From: Cucumis sativus | Lineage: Eukaryota; Streptophyta; Magnoliopsida; Cucurbitales; Cucurbitaceae | Assembly: GCF_000004075.3 (NCBI RefSeq) | Contig: NC_026658.2 | Coordinates: forward strand, 620,001-684,000 | Reading direction: 5' to 3' | Length of the DNA: 64,000 bases | In this document: one piece after another, positions 1-10,295 of the stretch | How the letters are laid out: each line of letters begins with the position of its first letter | How positions within the stretch are numbered: the first letter of the stretch is position 1 | Made by a program: the position numbers and the translations under genes | Notes under the pieces: model-generated | What the model was told of the DNA's origin: nothing | Seen by the model: only the letters and a program-made list of their open reading frames with translations | Database searches by the model: none

Positions 1-151
1 AATGTCAAACATCATTAACCTTATTACTTCACCACTAATTTTCTCTTCTTTTTTTTTTTATTCGGATTTTCATTATTCTAAAATCAAATCCTTGTTATAG
101 ATTTTATTCTCGAGTAAGTAAGATTATGTTTTATATGGATAGTTGGATATT

Positions 152-1216
152 TTAGCCAATTGATCTCTTAATCATCTCGTTGTAGCGAATATCAGATTCA
201 GAGCGTTGAAGCTTCATTTGTTCGTAGAATTGAGCTATGAACATCTCTGCTTTGGCATCGATCATCTCGTCCTCGTCCTCGCCATCCACATTTGAACTGA
301 CTTTATCATTGTTTATTTCTTCGTCCTCTCCGTCGTTTTGGTCCAAATCTTGAAGGTTGGCAGCAGAAGCATACCTTAATCAAGAAATACAAATCAATGA
401 TTAAATTTATTATAATTTTTAACTTTGAACGTTTTGGTTAAATCTTGATTCACTGAAATAGATAACTTGTTTGACTTTATAGGCTATTGTCATCATTTTC
501 AAACCTATCAATATTCTTTAAAATAATTCATCTATGAAAAACACAAACTATAATAACTTTTTTTCTATCCATCCTAATTCTATGTTTGTGTTGTAAAACA
601 AAATGGTTTAAATAGGAAAGTAATGCAAATTAAGTATCACCAAATTCATTGAATTATAAGCCAAAATTTCAAAAAAAAAGATTAAAAAAACTATTGTTTT
701 TGTTTAAAAAACTTAAAGAATTCAAATCATGAAAGCTGCAGTTGTAGTACAAAAGGAAAAAGAAATAAGGAACCTGCTCATGCCATCAACAGAAGAGGAG
801 GAGGAATTGACATCCTCAAAGTTATCAAGGGAAGGGGAGGAAGGCAAGCGGGGCAGTGGAGGCTCGGTACTGGCCGCGGGCAAGGAAGGAACAGTGGTTG
901 ACTCATCGCTCTGCAAATGCAAAGGCCGCATTGCACCAACAAGCCTATTCCACATTCCTTTAGAACCCACATGATCAACGATTGCACTGTTGTTAACAAC
1001 AACATTCGGCTTCCGAGAGCGTTGCCGGAGAAGCATCAAAGCCACCTTCAGAATGTTAGTGCTCTTCTTCTTCTTCTTCTTGGGCTCACACTCATGCTCC
1101 ACTTTGACATTGTGATCGTAATTTGTGTCGTCATTCGTAATCTGCAACACTGTTTCATAAGAAGAAGAATTCACAGTCATTACACCAACAGCTTGCTCTG
1201 TCATTAATCGGACCAC
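152..1216 (-). CDS. DUF761 (cotton-fibre-expressed-like) protein, two exons
   Basis: Exon 1 is 1216-774 and exon 2 is 374-152, joined by a GT-AG intron (773-375). The join gives 666 nt, 221 aa. Seen: a basic run of six Lys near residue 48, a hydrophobic stretch (ILKVALMLLRQRSRK), a conserved block (KGMWNRLVGAMRPLHLQ), a Ser/Pro-rich middle, the junction sequence SRYASAANLQDL, an acidic segment, and a C-terminal DUF761 signature (AEMFIAQFYEQMKLQRS, about residues 190-206). Family knowledge: DUF761 proteins are small plant-specific proteins of poorly known function; some members are expressed in fibre or vascular tissue or linked to stress and dwarf phenotypes. No signal peptide is evident. A second DUF761 gene lies divergently 2.2 kb away. 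The exon join restores the family-typical sequence across the junction, which supports the model. The molecular role is unknown. Confidence 0.85.
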
Positions 1217-3200
1217 ACGGATGGAAGAAGCTTATTTTTTTCAAAAGTTTTATGTTTTTTTTTTTTGGGTTTTGAATTTGATATTTTGGTTGTCTCTACC
1301 CTGCAAAATGCAGGGTGAGACAGGAGAGAAAAATGGGTCAAAAAGAAGGTTGGGAGGGAGAGGTTTTTATAGTTATGATTGGTGTTTAATTTAGTTATAG
1401 AATTTGCTATAAAAAGAAATGTGGTTCTACTTCATTTGGTGAGCAACTTTAGGATCCCACTCTTTACAGTTTGGTTGCCATTCATTCGGTCAAAATGCTC
1501 TTCCTCTTCCTCTTCCTCTTCCTCCCCCTCCCTACTTTTACCGTAAAACGGTTAGCTATATAACTTCCCTCTTAATCTTCTTTGTAAAATTAAGGTCATA
1601 TTCTACAAAAACCCATTTTTGTTTGGAGCTTGAGGTTTTCTCTAGAAAGATAGCAACCAATTTCTATTTTTTTTATTTAACGATGAGACACGTCTCATCA
1701 ACATTAATTTCTCGTTTAATACAACATAACTCTTGTGTAACCTCCCAACTCAAGAAATATTTTACTTGTAAAGGAAATGTTTATAATGGATTTTTAAAGA
1801 ACCTAATTCAAAATAATTAAATCAACTCAAGAAACATAATATAATAATATTTTTTAATCATTTTTAGATTAAAATATCTTTTTCATCCATGTACGACTTT
1901 GATGCTTATTTAATTTTAGTCAATCTATTGTCAAATATTTAATTTTTGTTTAATATGATTAAAAAAGTTTAAAAAAGTAATAAATATGAATAAAAAGATC
2001 ATGAACTAAAACAAATCATCGTCATCATTTATTTCTCTTCTCTTCATTCAAAAACAATAACAACAATTAGTCTTATACAATGAAATACATTAACAAACTA
2101 CCATCAATTTTATAGTTCAACGTAATTGGTCATACATTCACTTTCAGAATTTCTCTTATATATATATGTCAATCTAATCTTAAAAGGTCTACATGTTGGC
2201 ATCCAAGAAAGCAGCAAACAAGTTGGTATACATCCAAAAGAATGGTGTGTGTGAAAAAGAAAAAATGGTTTTGAAAGTTGAAAAGAAAACAAATCCTCCA
2301 CCCTTTTTTCCTGTCTGTCCTTTTAACACCCGCTTGGCATCAAAAAGGGCTTCCAAATTATGTTGAAGTTTTCTTTCTATTATTGCCAATCAAATGGAAT
2401 CAACCTATCATGAACTATTTAGTTTTCTTCTCGATTAAAAAGTCAAATCTTCCACTCGTAAATCATCTCTTTTTCAAATTACAAATTCACCATTATCATG
2501 TAGAGATTAAGTGTATTTTTCCTTAACCAAAATTTAATGTGAGCAAATACGAAATAAAAATTTCTTAACAATTTACTCGTTAGAGAGAAGATTATTCTTA
2601 ATGTTTCTTTAACTAAGTTGAATTTTATTACTACTATTCACACTTGACATTACGTTATCTCTTGAGTAAATGCATGAGTATTAAAGTATTTAAATGTATT
2701 TCAAATTTAGCTATATATATATAATAAATGCAGTTGATTAAAAAGAAGAAAAAGAAGTATGATAAGAAAATGTGCAAGAAGTTTCTCAAGAAGGTACTTG
2801 GGAAATTTTTGAGAACTTGGCACATCCTTCAAGATACACCACATAGAACTTTCCTACAAATTTCATAACCTTTACACCACATTTGATATAAAATAAAATA
2901 AACTATTTACAAGATACAATAATAACCTAGCTAATCATATTATTATTTGTTAACATCATTCACATAAATTAAAATGATGATGGATTATGCAAATGCAAAT
3001 GCATATGACAATATGCTATAAAATAAGTGGTAATCTTGAGAATAGGTGTAAATAATATCACTTGTCACATCAATTTTCATATTTTATTTTTAAATTTGGA
3101 AGTAGAAATTAAAAGTTTCCAAAGTATAAGAGATGATTGAGAAAACCTAATCTAAAGTTTAGGAAATAGTTTGTATAATTTACTATATAGTAAAACTAAA
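1217..3200. other. Divergent intergenic region between the two DUF761 genes
   Basis: About 2 kb of AT-rich DNA holding the promoters of both divergent genes. It contains a pyrimidine-rich CTTCCT repeat at about 1499-1535 and short (TA)n runs. Open frames here are AT-rich and show no recognisable protein similarity. No other gene was seen. Confidence 0.6.
1364..1371 (-). promoter_or_regulatory. TATA box of the first DUF761 gene
   Basis: The minus strand reads TATAAAAA here, about 150 bp upstream of the ATG at 1216, a suitable distance for a plant core promoter with a moderate 5' leader. A CT-rich hexamer repeat (CTTCCT type) lies farther upstream at about 1499-1535. Confidence 0.5.
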
Positions 3201-3208
3201 TATATAAA
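3201..3208 (+). promoter_or_regulatory. TATA box of the second DUF761 gene
   Basis: TATATAAA on the plus strand, followed by about 200 bp of CT-rich leader before the ATG at 3407. Confidence 0.5.
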
Positions 3209-3406
3209 ATCCAGCTTGATTCACACTCACCTTCCACTAAACCACTTCCAGTTCCATTCCCTTCTGACGCCCACAATTTCAACTTCTCTCTGAAATTACC
3301 AATTCCATCATTGCAACAATTTCTCACTCATTTCAGTTTTCAATTCACTATTTAATCCCTTTCTTCAATTTTAATCTCTTCACAACATCACATTCCTTCT
3401 TCAACA

Positions 3407-3898
3407 ATGTCCAATAACACTAGATTCTTTCATGTCCGCAAAGCTTGGAAAATCATCCTACGCCAATGGAAACTGCACTCCCACCGCCGCGCTTTTCCGG
3501 TGGATTTCCGCCCCCTGCGCCGGTTCATCAAGCGAATCCTTCACCCAACTCCAACCCCTCTTCCCCCACATTATGCAGAGCGTCAATTCTCTTTCAACGA
3601 CACCCCCATTTTCCATCTGAAATTCCACAGCCGTCGTGCCCCGTCTGCGTCGGCGGCTCTGTTCCTCATCCCCCGATTCTCCTGCATAAACCCCAAGGTT
3701 GAGTTTGAGAGATACGAGGATTGTGAATGGGAGAGGCGGAATTATGAAGAGGAGGAGGAGGAAGAAGAAGAAGAAGAAGAAGAAGATGGGATCGATTTGA
3801 AGGCGGAGAAGTTTATAAAAATGTTTTATGAGGAAATGAAAATGCAGAGTCAGGTATCGTATTTGCGGTTCGATGAGTTTTCTGATGGTGAAGAGTAA
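3407..3898 (+). CDS. DUF761-domain protein, single exon, poly-Glu tract
   Basis: A 163-aa intronless ORF. Seen: a basic N-terminal third (MSNNTRFFHVRKAWKIIL, then Arg/His-rich), a Pro-rich stretch, a run of 13 consecutive Glu (about residues 114-126), and a C-terminal DUF761 signature (LKAEKFIKMFYEEMKMQSQ, about residues 131-149) followed by YLRFDEF. The signature matches the C-terminus of the divergent gene at 152-1216, but the N-terminal halves do not match, so the two are distant paralogues rather than a fresh duplicate. The ATG is the first in frame after a CT-rich leader with a TATA box about 200 bp upstream. The Glu run is coded by a GAG/GAA repeat and may vary in length. Function is unknown in the family. 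Confidence 0.82.
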   Translation: MSNNTRFFHVRKAWKIILRQWKLHSHRRAFPVDFRPLRRFIKRILHPTPTPLPPHYAERQFSFNDTPIFHLKFHSRRAPSASAALFLIPRFSCINPKVEFERYEDCEWERRNYEEEEEEEEEEEEEDGIDLKAEKFIKMFYEEMKMQSQVSYLRFDEFSDGEE

Positions 3899-5516
3899 TG
3901 GAACCATTGGGGAGTTAGCTGTACAAATCCAAATATTAGTTTCTTTTAGGACTTAATAATTGAGTTTAGAATGAGAAGTTATTTGAGGAGATTGGGTTGT
4001 AAAAATCGTTTGAATTTATGGATTAATGAAGAGCATTTGTTGAATAATTCTTTTACAAACAATTGGTTAAACTCTCCTGCATTGGTGGGAGTGGTTAATG
4101 AACAAAAAATATCTTTCTCCTTACGAAAAATAATAAAGAAAGGGTTCTTTGTTTTTGTCTTTCCCTTCAGCAACAACCAATAAGTTCCCACAAGTTTTCT
4201 CGTTCTTGGGATAATGGCAAAGAAGATCACATGTGTTGCTCGAGATTTGATTGATTGAGAAAGAAAAAGAAAATTGAAGAGACTCGGACAAACCATTGAT
4301 GGTGAGAAGAAGCATTGATTTGGGTTTCAAAGACAGAAGAGGTAAGAAGAAGATACGAGAGAAAAGAAGAGGTAGTGTGTGGAGAGAACCAAATGGTAAG
4401 AGAAAGAGGTGTAATTTATGACGAGTGGAAATTGGGTGAAATAGAATTGGTTGAAAATGGTGGGAATAGAATAGGATTAGATTAAAATTGGGCCTAAAAC
4501 CATCAATCCAAAGTCAGCTTCATATTACATACCAACTCTCCAACACAAGGACTACTCTAAAACTACACTCTTATACCTTAAACATATACTAAAATCAACT
4601 ATAATCAAACTTTAAACTTAATTAAATAAAATCATGAATAAAAAAAACAGTGGCAAAATAAACTAAACTTTCACAAATAAAAATTAAAAGATAATATATC
4701 ATAACTTTTTTAAAAAATAATTACGTTATAATTTGTTATGATTATGATTATTTTTATTTGTTTAATATATTTTTAATACCATATTTTGTTAATATATGAG
4801 ATTTTTTAAAGAATTAAAAATTAAAAAAGAAAAATATGTATAATTTTGATTAAGAAATAATTAAATTAAATTTTAAAAAATGAATTTAATAAGAAAAATT
4901 GAAAATTGAAGATTGAGATATCTAAATATATATAAAAAAAGAATAATAATAATATATATAAATAATGAAAAAAAGTAAAAATAAAATAATATATATAAAT
5001 TGGACCATTCCTCTATTTTTGACCAATTTCCATTATCTTTAAAAAAAAGTTCCAAATATCAAATGCAATCTACAAAATTTCTTAAATTTTGCCAAATAGT
5101 TAAAGATTTTGCTACTTTTTAAACGAATATTTATTTATTAGTAGCTGTGAATGGGAAAAACTCCCAAACTTAATCTATATAACCCCATCATAATTAATGT
5201 TTGATGTAAATATTAAAGTTTTAAAGAAATTTGTAGAAATGTTTAGAGCTTCAAAATTCAAACTTTTATAAAAATCCCAAACAAAAGTTTGAAATAATAA
5301 AATTAAAGCTGTTTTTGGGAAAATTCGAAGGAGAGTCCCAGAAAGGGGAAAACCATAGAAAAAGCTTTGTTGTTGTTCATCTTCTACAATTCCTTCCGGT
5401 GATTCCATTTCCAGTTTCAAAAATCGCCAACATTCTCCTCTTCTCCACCCGAAGGATCATCGAATTTCTATTTTTTGCTTCCATTTCTTGCTCCGGAAAC
5501 TGTTCAAGTTGCCCTA
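3899..5516. other. Intergenic region and 5' leader of the next gene
   Basis: Holds the 3' end of the DUF761 transcript, then very AT-rich DNA (4600-5250) with (TA)n and A-runs, then the CT-rich leader of the gene starting at 5517. Minus-strand open frames here are low-complexity. No independent gene was recognised. Confidence 0.5.
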
Positions 5517-7891
5517 ATGGGCGTCGAATCAAACTCCGCGCCGCCCCCGCCAACGTCCTCCTCTTCTACGCCATCTCCGAGCGGGAAGAGGGCCAGAGAT
5601 CCCGACGATGAAGTTTACCTCGACAATTTCCACTCTCACAAACGCTACCTCAGTGAGGTGCCCCATTTTGTGCCCTCAATTTAATGTTAGACATTTTGTT
5701 TTAACCTAAGTTGCACTTGCAATTTCCGCATACAATATATGAGAATTTTTATGGCGTTTTTCATTTGGGTCCAATTCTGCCCTTTAAGTTTGCGTCATTT
5801 ATGTGTCTAACCTACATCCCTTCTTTGATGATGATCCTGCACAGATAATGGCTTCTAGTTTGAACGGATTGACGGTGGGGGACCCCCTTTCAGAGAATCT
5901 TATGGATTCCCCTGCGAGGTCAGAGTCTATGCTTTATCAAAGGTACTAGAATTTGTTCTTATAAAGTTTAACCCACTTTTTTGTATACGAATGATAGTTT
6001 GAGTACATGGAAGTTTACAATCACTTTGTGGCCTTTCTGTATAATATTATGGAAATAACAGGATTTTAGTGGAGGAAACTGAAAATTTCCAATTTAACAA
6101 ATCGTGTTCTCTTGAAATGCGTCTGTGGTGCTTTTGTGGGTGGGAATTCTGAAACAAAGTTTAGTGTTTTCAAGATGGAGTTTTCCTCTGAAACTATGGC
6201 TTTCCTTGACGCTGTTAATAAAAGGTTTCCCGAGCCTTGTTAGAAAGTTTAGTGTAATTTGCTCAACAAAACCCACTGTACCAAACTTTGAAGTAGTCTT
6301 TCTGCATTCCTTCCTTTACCTAAAGGGTATCCTATCTACTTTATTTGCGAATTGAAGAAGTGCATAGTTGCTACATTGATGTTTGTGCGTTCATGTGACT
6401 TCCCAATTTCTCTTTTTATGTGCTTGTGTTAGATGATATATAATTAAATCTACCTTCACCTTTCAGCTTAAACTTTTGGGTCAATTGTTGATTTAGGATG
6501 ATATCAAAGATTTAATTATATATCATCTAACAGCTTGTAAGATTCAAATTTAACGAGGATATTGCAATCTTTCTGCTCCACAGAGTTAACTGTACCTTTT
6601 CCACCCTTCCATAATTCAACATTCTAGTTACTCATCAACACTAGGATAGAATACTTCTCTGGGACTATAACTTGATTTAAGGTTTTGTAATCACGCAAAA
6701 ACACCAACCTTTTGATTTCATTAAAAATAGGGACCTTTAATTTCCTTTGGTGCATATCAGAGAAAGGAACCCCCAGGTTACAAAATGTGCTTATTACTCC
6801 CTTACTTGAAGAACATCTTCTCTTGCGGCCCATTCACTAGTTTAATTGAATTCTCTACCTTCGTTCTTTTCCATCTATCCGTTATCGTTTTCTTTGAAGA
6901 ACCTGATCCTATATCCAAATTCATCAAACCTTCCATTATTTTCATGATCAGTTTCATTTCTTCTTGTTAAAAGAATTGCATATCTTGTTCTCATCTGTGT
7001 TCCACTGCCTAAACTAGTAGCAGGGTCATTGTAGATAGAACAAAGAGATGCAGTATACACCTATTCCACCTATCCTGCAGCTCCAAAGCCTTTTACTGCA
7101 ACCTTTATTCTTTGGTTTAAGTTGTTTTCTCCATTAACTGGCCAGATTACATGCATCTCTACAAATTCTAATTATGTAGAAAATCAATTCCCCACTGCCA
7201 CCAAGAGTCGTGAATTATATTTTTGGTTGTCCTTTAATGTTGTAATCATTCTTGAAAGATGATTTGGGGTTTCCCTATTTTAATCTTGTTTCTTTTTTCT
7301 TAAACCCTACATCTCAGGGATGAAATGTCCTGGCAATATTCCCCTATGTCAGAAGACTCAGATGACTGCCGGTTTTGTGAGACATCCACCAATTTGTTTC
7401 CCTCGCAGTCTGATAGCAGTGTACCTACCAGCCCGGTCTCTCCATACCGATATCAGAGGCCATTCAGTGGGGTGGCTCCTTCAACAGGTACCAATACTTC
7501 GCTTGGATGTTCTACTACCAGTCCCGTCACTAGCTTGCAGCCCCATCAACGTGGATCAGATTCTGAGGGTCGTTTCCCATCATCTCCAAGTGATATATGT
7601 CACTCAGCAGATCTGAGAAGGGCTGCGCTCCTGCGTTCGGTACAGATGAGAGCACAACCTCCTGGTCCATCATCTATGGAGTTGCCATATTGCTCTATGC
7701 CTGAGCCTGGACCAAATATAGAAGCTGAAGACCGGCCATGCTCTTGTATAAAATCGTTGGTTGATGAAAGAGTTTATCAACTTGAGGAATGCTCATCAAT
7801 GGGGTTGGGAGTGTCTGAGTCCGAATATAATGAACAGAAATCATGCAAGGACTTGAACAGGGATATGAAAGACAGCCGGTCTGGAGGGTAG
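5517..7891 (+). CDS. Ser/Pro-rich protein of unknown function, three exons
   Basis: Exons 5517-5657, 5845-5942 and 7318-7891 join in frame to 270 aa. Each junction has GT-AG ends. The start is the first ATG in frame (MGVESNSAPPPP). Seen: a Pro/Ser-rich N-terminus, KRARDPDDEVYLDNFHSHKRYL near residue 23, a short conserved-looking helix (IMASSLNGLTVGDPLSENL) made by exon 2, the motif MSWQYSPMSEDSDD at the start of exon 3, several Ser-Pro sites (SPVSPYRYQRP), and RRAALLRSVQMRAQPPG near residue 180. There is no signal peptide or membrane segment. The many SP sites and basic patch suggest a regulated nuclear or cytosolic phosphoprotein, but that is inference. I recognise it only as a plant-conserved protein type without an assigned function. 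Intron 2 is 1.4 kb and carries two transposon relics. Confidence 0.78.
6427..6532. mobile_element. 106-bp TG..CA mini-element with 25-bp inverted ends
   Basis: The ends are a perfect 25-bp inverted repeat (6427-6451 and 6508-6532) beginning TGTTAGATGATATATAATTA and ending in the complement, so the element runs TG...CA. It is flanked by the direct repeat GCTTG (6422-6426 and 6533-6537), a 5-bp target duplication as LTR retrotransposons make. The interior (CTTAAACTTTTGGGTCAATT, then ATGATATCAAAG) resembles the 3' end of a copia-type LTR followed by an initiator-Met tRNA primer site. It is best read as a rearranged TRIM/LTR derivative or a MITE-like foldback. Confidence 0.7.
6600..6790 (-). pseudogene. 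Fossil of a Ty3/gypsy reverse transcriptase
   Basis: Read on the minus strand, the intron encodes RDYKTLNQVIVPEKYSI, which matches the conserved gypsy RT segment of the form DYR-LN-VT-P-KYPIP. It is followed by decayed DNA in which the next conserved block is broken by frameshifts, and preceded by an altered version of the usual KKKDG-WRF region. Only this short part of the domain remains. It lies antisense within intron 2 of the 270-aa protein gene, about 70 bp from the 106-bp mini-element. Not functional. Confidence 0.6.
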
Positions 7892-9880
7892 TAAATGCTA
7901 AAAATGTACAGAGGAAAATCTCTTCTAACATAACAACACATGTGACACATTGCTGCTGTGAGACTGGAAAATGTTTGCCTAATTTACTTGCTTTCTCTTG
8001 ATTGAGGATGGTTTAGTCTTCTGCTAGCTCCATTTCCAAGTGCGTGGTGCCTTGTGCTATTTTCATTGTCAAGTGTGTGTGGAAGTTGCGTTTAACCATT
8101 CAACGCCTGTGAAGCCTGGGTTGGGAAGATGTTCATGGTTGATCTGGGTTAATCATGTATGAAAGCTCTGTCTATCTATTTGAGTCTATTGGAGCTACCG
8201 GAGTCAAGAGAAGAAGTTTCTCAGAGTTAAGTTTATTGATAAATGATGCGGCTTTATGCGTCACAAGGTTGAAGTTGCAAGTGTTCCATTCGTTTCATAT
8301 CTGTGAGAACACTGTTATTATTGAATTATTTTGTTCTAATTGTGTTATGAGCATGCAGGCATAATTGATGAGAAAACTAAAAGATTTAAAGAGGTGAGGA
8401 AGGGAGCAAAGGGAATTTGAAGCAAATAGCTAAAATAACATACATTATATTGTAGAGTATAGTAAAATTACCGATTAGATAGCTGATGTATCTATCATTG
8501 GTATGTATATTTTTTTTCCATTTGGATTTGTATAGTTGGAGACTGCAAGTTACCATTCTGAAGAGCTACTGATCGTCCATAAAAAAATTGCATGTATCTA
8601 TGTTGGGGGGTGTTTTCTCTCTTAGGTTTTCAACAGTTTTAAATCTTGTTGTTTTATTTATATTAACTTTTGTTTTTGGGTTGCAAAGAAACAATATTTT
8701 GAATTTTTTGTCAAGTGAGTATAGCTCTCACCGAAATAACTTTCATACAAATGTGTTATTAACAAGATATTCATGATTTAAATGGAACTAATTATTTATA
8801 AAAATAAAAATAGAAATATAAAATTTTGGAAGACGTAGGTGAGTTCTTGACCGTTAAAAAAGAAGGTGATATTATTAAAAAAAGTACAAAGAAATGAATG
8901 AAAAAAAAAGTCAAAATGAAAAGTAGTTTGAGAAAGAGATGTTCGTACAATCATTCAAACTCCAATCAATTATTTGTTTCTTCTTCTACTCAATTTCGAA
9001 AAAACCCCAAACAAAAACTTGCACTTTTTAACTTTACACATCCACACCAACAATCTTCTTATTTTGATTCTTTTCTCTATTACATTTTCAGTATCTACTA
9101 TTTTAGTAATTCCATTTTTTTATAAAAAAAATGTATGTGCCTTTCGGTTAGGTCGTGTTTATCAAATTGTAATGTCAGTTAGTGCAATCAAAAAGAGATT
9201 TCGTTAGTGAATGAATCGTGATGAGCTTACATAGCAAACATATTTGGATTGTTTATTTTTACTTTTATTGTGTTTATTTAGAATTATGAATGTCGTAATC
9301 TACTACTATTCTTAATTTTCATAATGTTGTGATGCTAATATATGTAATAACGGTGCTATAGTAATGGTAAATGTAGTAGATCCCACAAAATTTTCAAACA
9401 GAATCATATTGAACACCCTCAATTTCTTAATTAGATTGCACAATTTAATTACAAATTTCAAGGTGGACTCTACAGCTGGTATGTAAACAACAACAAAAGT
9501 AATTAATTGGGGTCCATTTTTTACATTGGGGTAAATGTGACGGTAGGCCATGTATACGCATTCGTAATGAAAATTCATTGATAGAACAATTTTGTAATGG
9601 ACTACGATCGCAAATGTAAATGAATTGAATTTACCTAAAACTATGAACTTTGTTAAATTTACCATTATTGTAATGGTTTGAGTAACACAATCTTCAACCC
9701 TATTTTTATTAAATTTAAAAGGGAGAATAATTCTTTTTATTTATAAACAACTTGAACCCTAAGTTTTAGGTCTATAGTTTATGGGTCCAAAAGCATTAAT
9801 TTTTCAATTTAATTTTTAGTTTAAAACGTTACAGTTTTATTTTTTAAATTCGTTTTTTGTTCTGTTTTCATCTTTGAGTT
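7892..9880. other. 3' UTR and AT-rich intergenic DNA
   Basis: The first 600-700 bp are likely 3' UTR of the preceding gene (mixed composition, short frames). The rest is AT-rich. A minus-strand open frame of 117 codons at 9312-9665 has no recognisable domain and AT-driven composition; I do not call it a gene. Nothing else was identified. Confidence 0.45.
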
Positions 9881-9887
9881 TCAACCT

Positions 9888-10295
9888 TTTAGAAGAATTT
9901 CAATGATTATCGAATTCATCCTAAAAAGGTTTTCTCTTGAAAACAAAGATATCTTATTTTGTATCGATTTGAAAAAAGTTGCTACAGTCGGTGGATATGT
10001 AAAAACTATTCTGTCATTTTGAAATGTATAAAAAAAAATATTGTGACATTTCTTTTCTAACAGTATTGTCAAATTTATCATTTTTTATATATCGAAATGG
10101 ACGATTTCATCCTTTATAGTCGAAAAGGATAGTCCCAAGAGGTTTTCCAAACACGAAGAGAGATTTTTCATTTTTTTCTATTAAGATCTCTTTCATTTCA
10201 TCGATTTTGTTCGGATCTTCCTTTTCTTCCGAAAAAATGGAAGGAGATCAAGTATCTTCTTCGGTGAATCCCTCTTGAATTTCATTTTCAAGTGA
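9888..10295 (-). pseudogene. ycf1: Nuclear plastid-DNA fragment: decayed ycf1 (TIC214)
   Basis: On the minus strand the translation runs, with stops and frame changes, through EIQEGFTEED, FSEEKEDPNKIDEM, EKSLFVFGKPLGTILFDYK, NRPFRY and then [14 protein letters not shown] and KISLF. These segments occur in this order in the N-terminal half of plastid Ycf1, the large TIC-associated membrane protein. Compared with my knowledge of Ycf1, a stretch between the DPNKIDEM and EKSLF segments appears to be missing. Premature stops (for example just after TEEDT) make it a dead copy. It is an old NUPT in intergenic DNA. Edges are approximate. Confidence 0.78.

Noticed and set aside
9312-9665. 117-codon minus-strand open frame
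   Set aside because: AT-driven composition, no domain, no splice or promoter context; likely chance.
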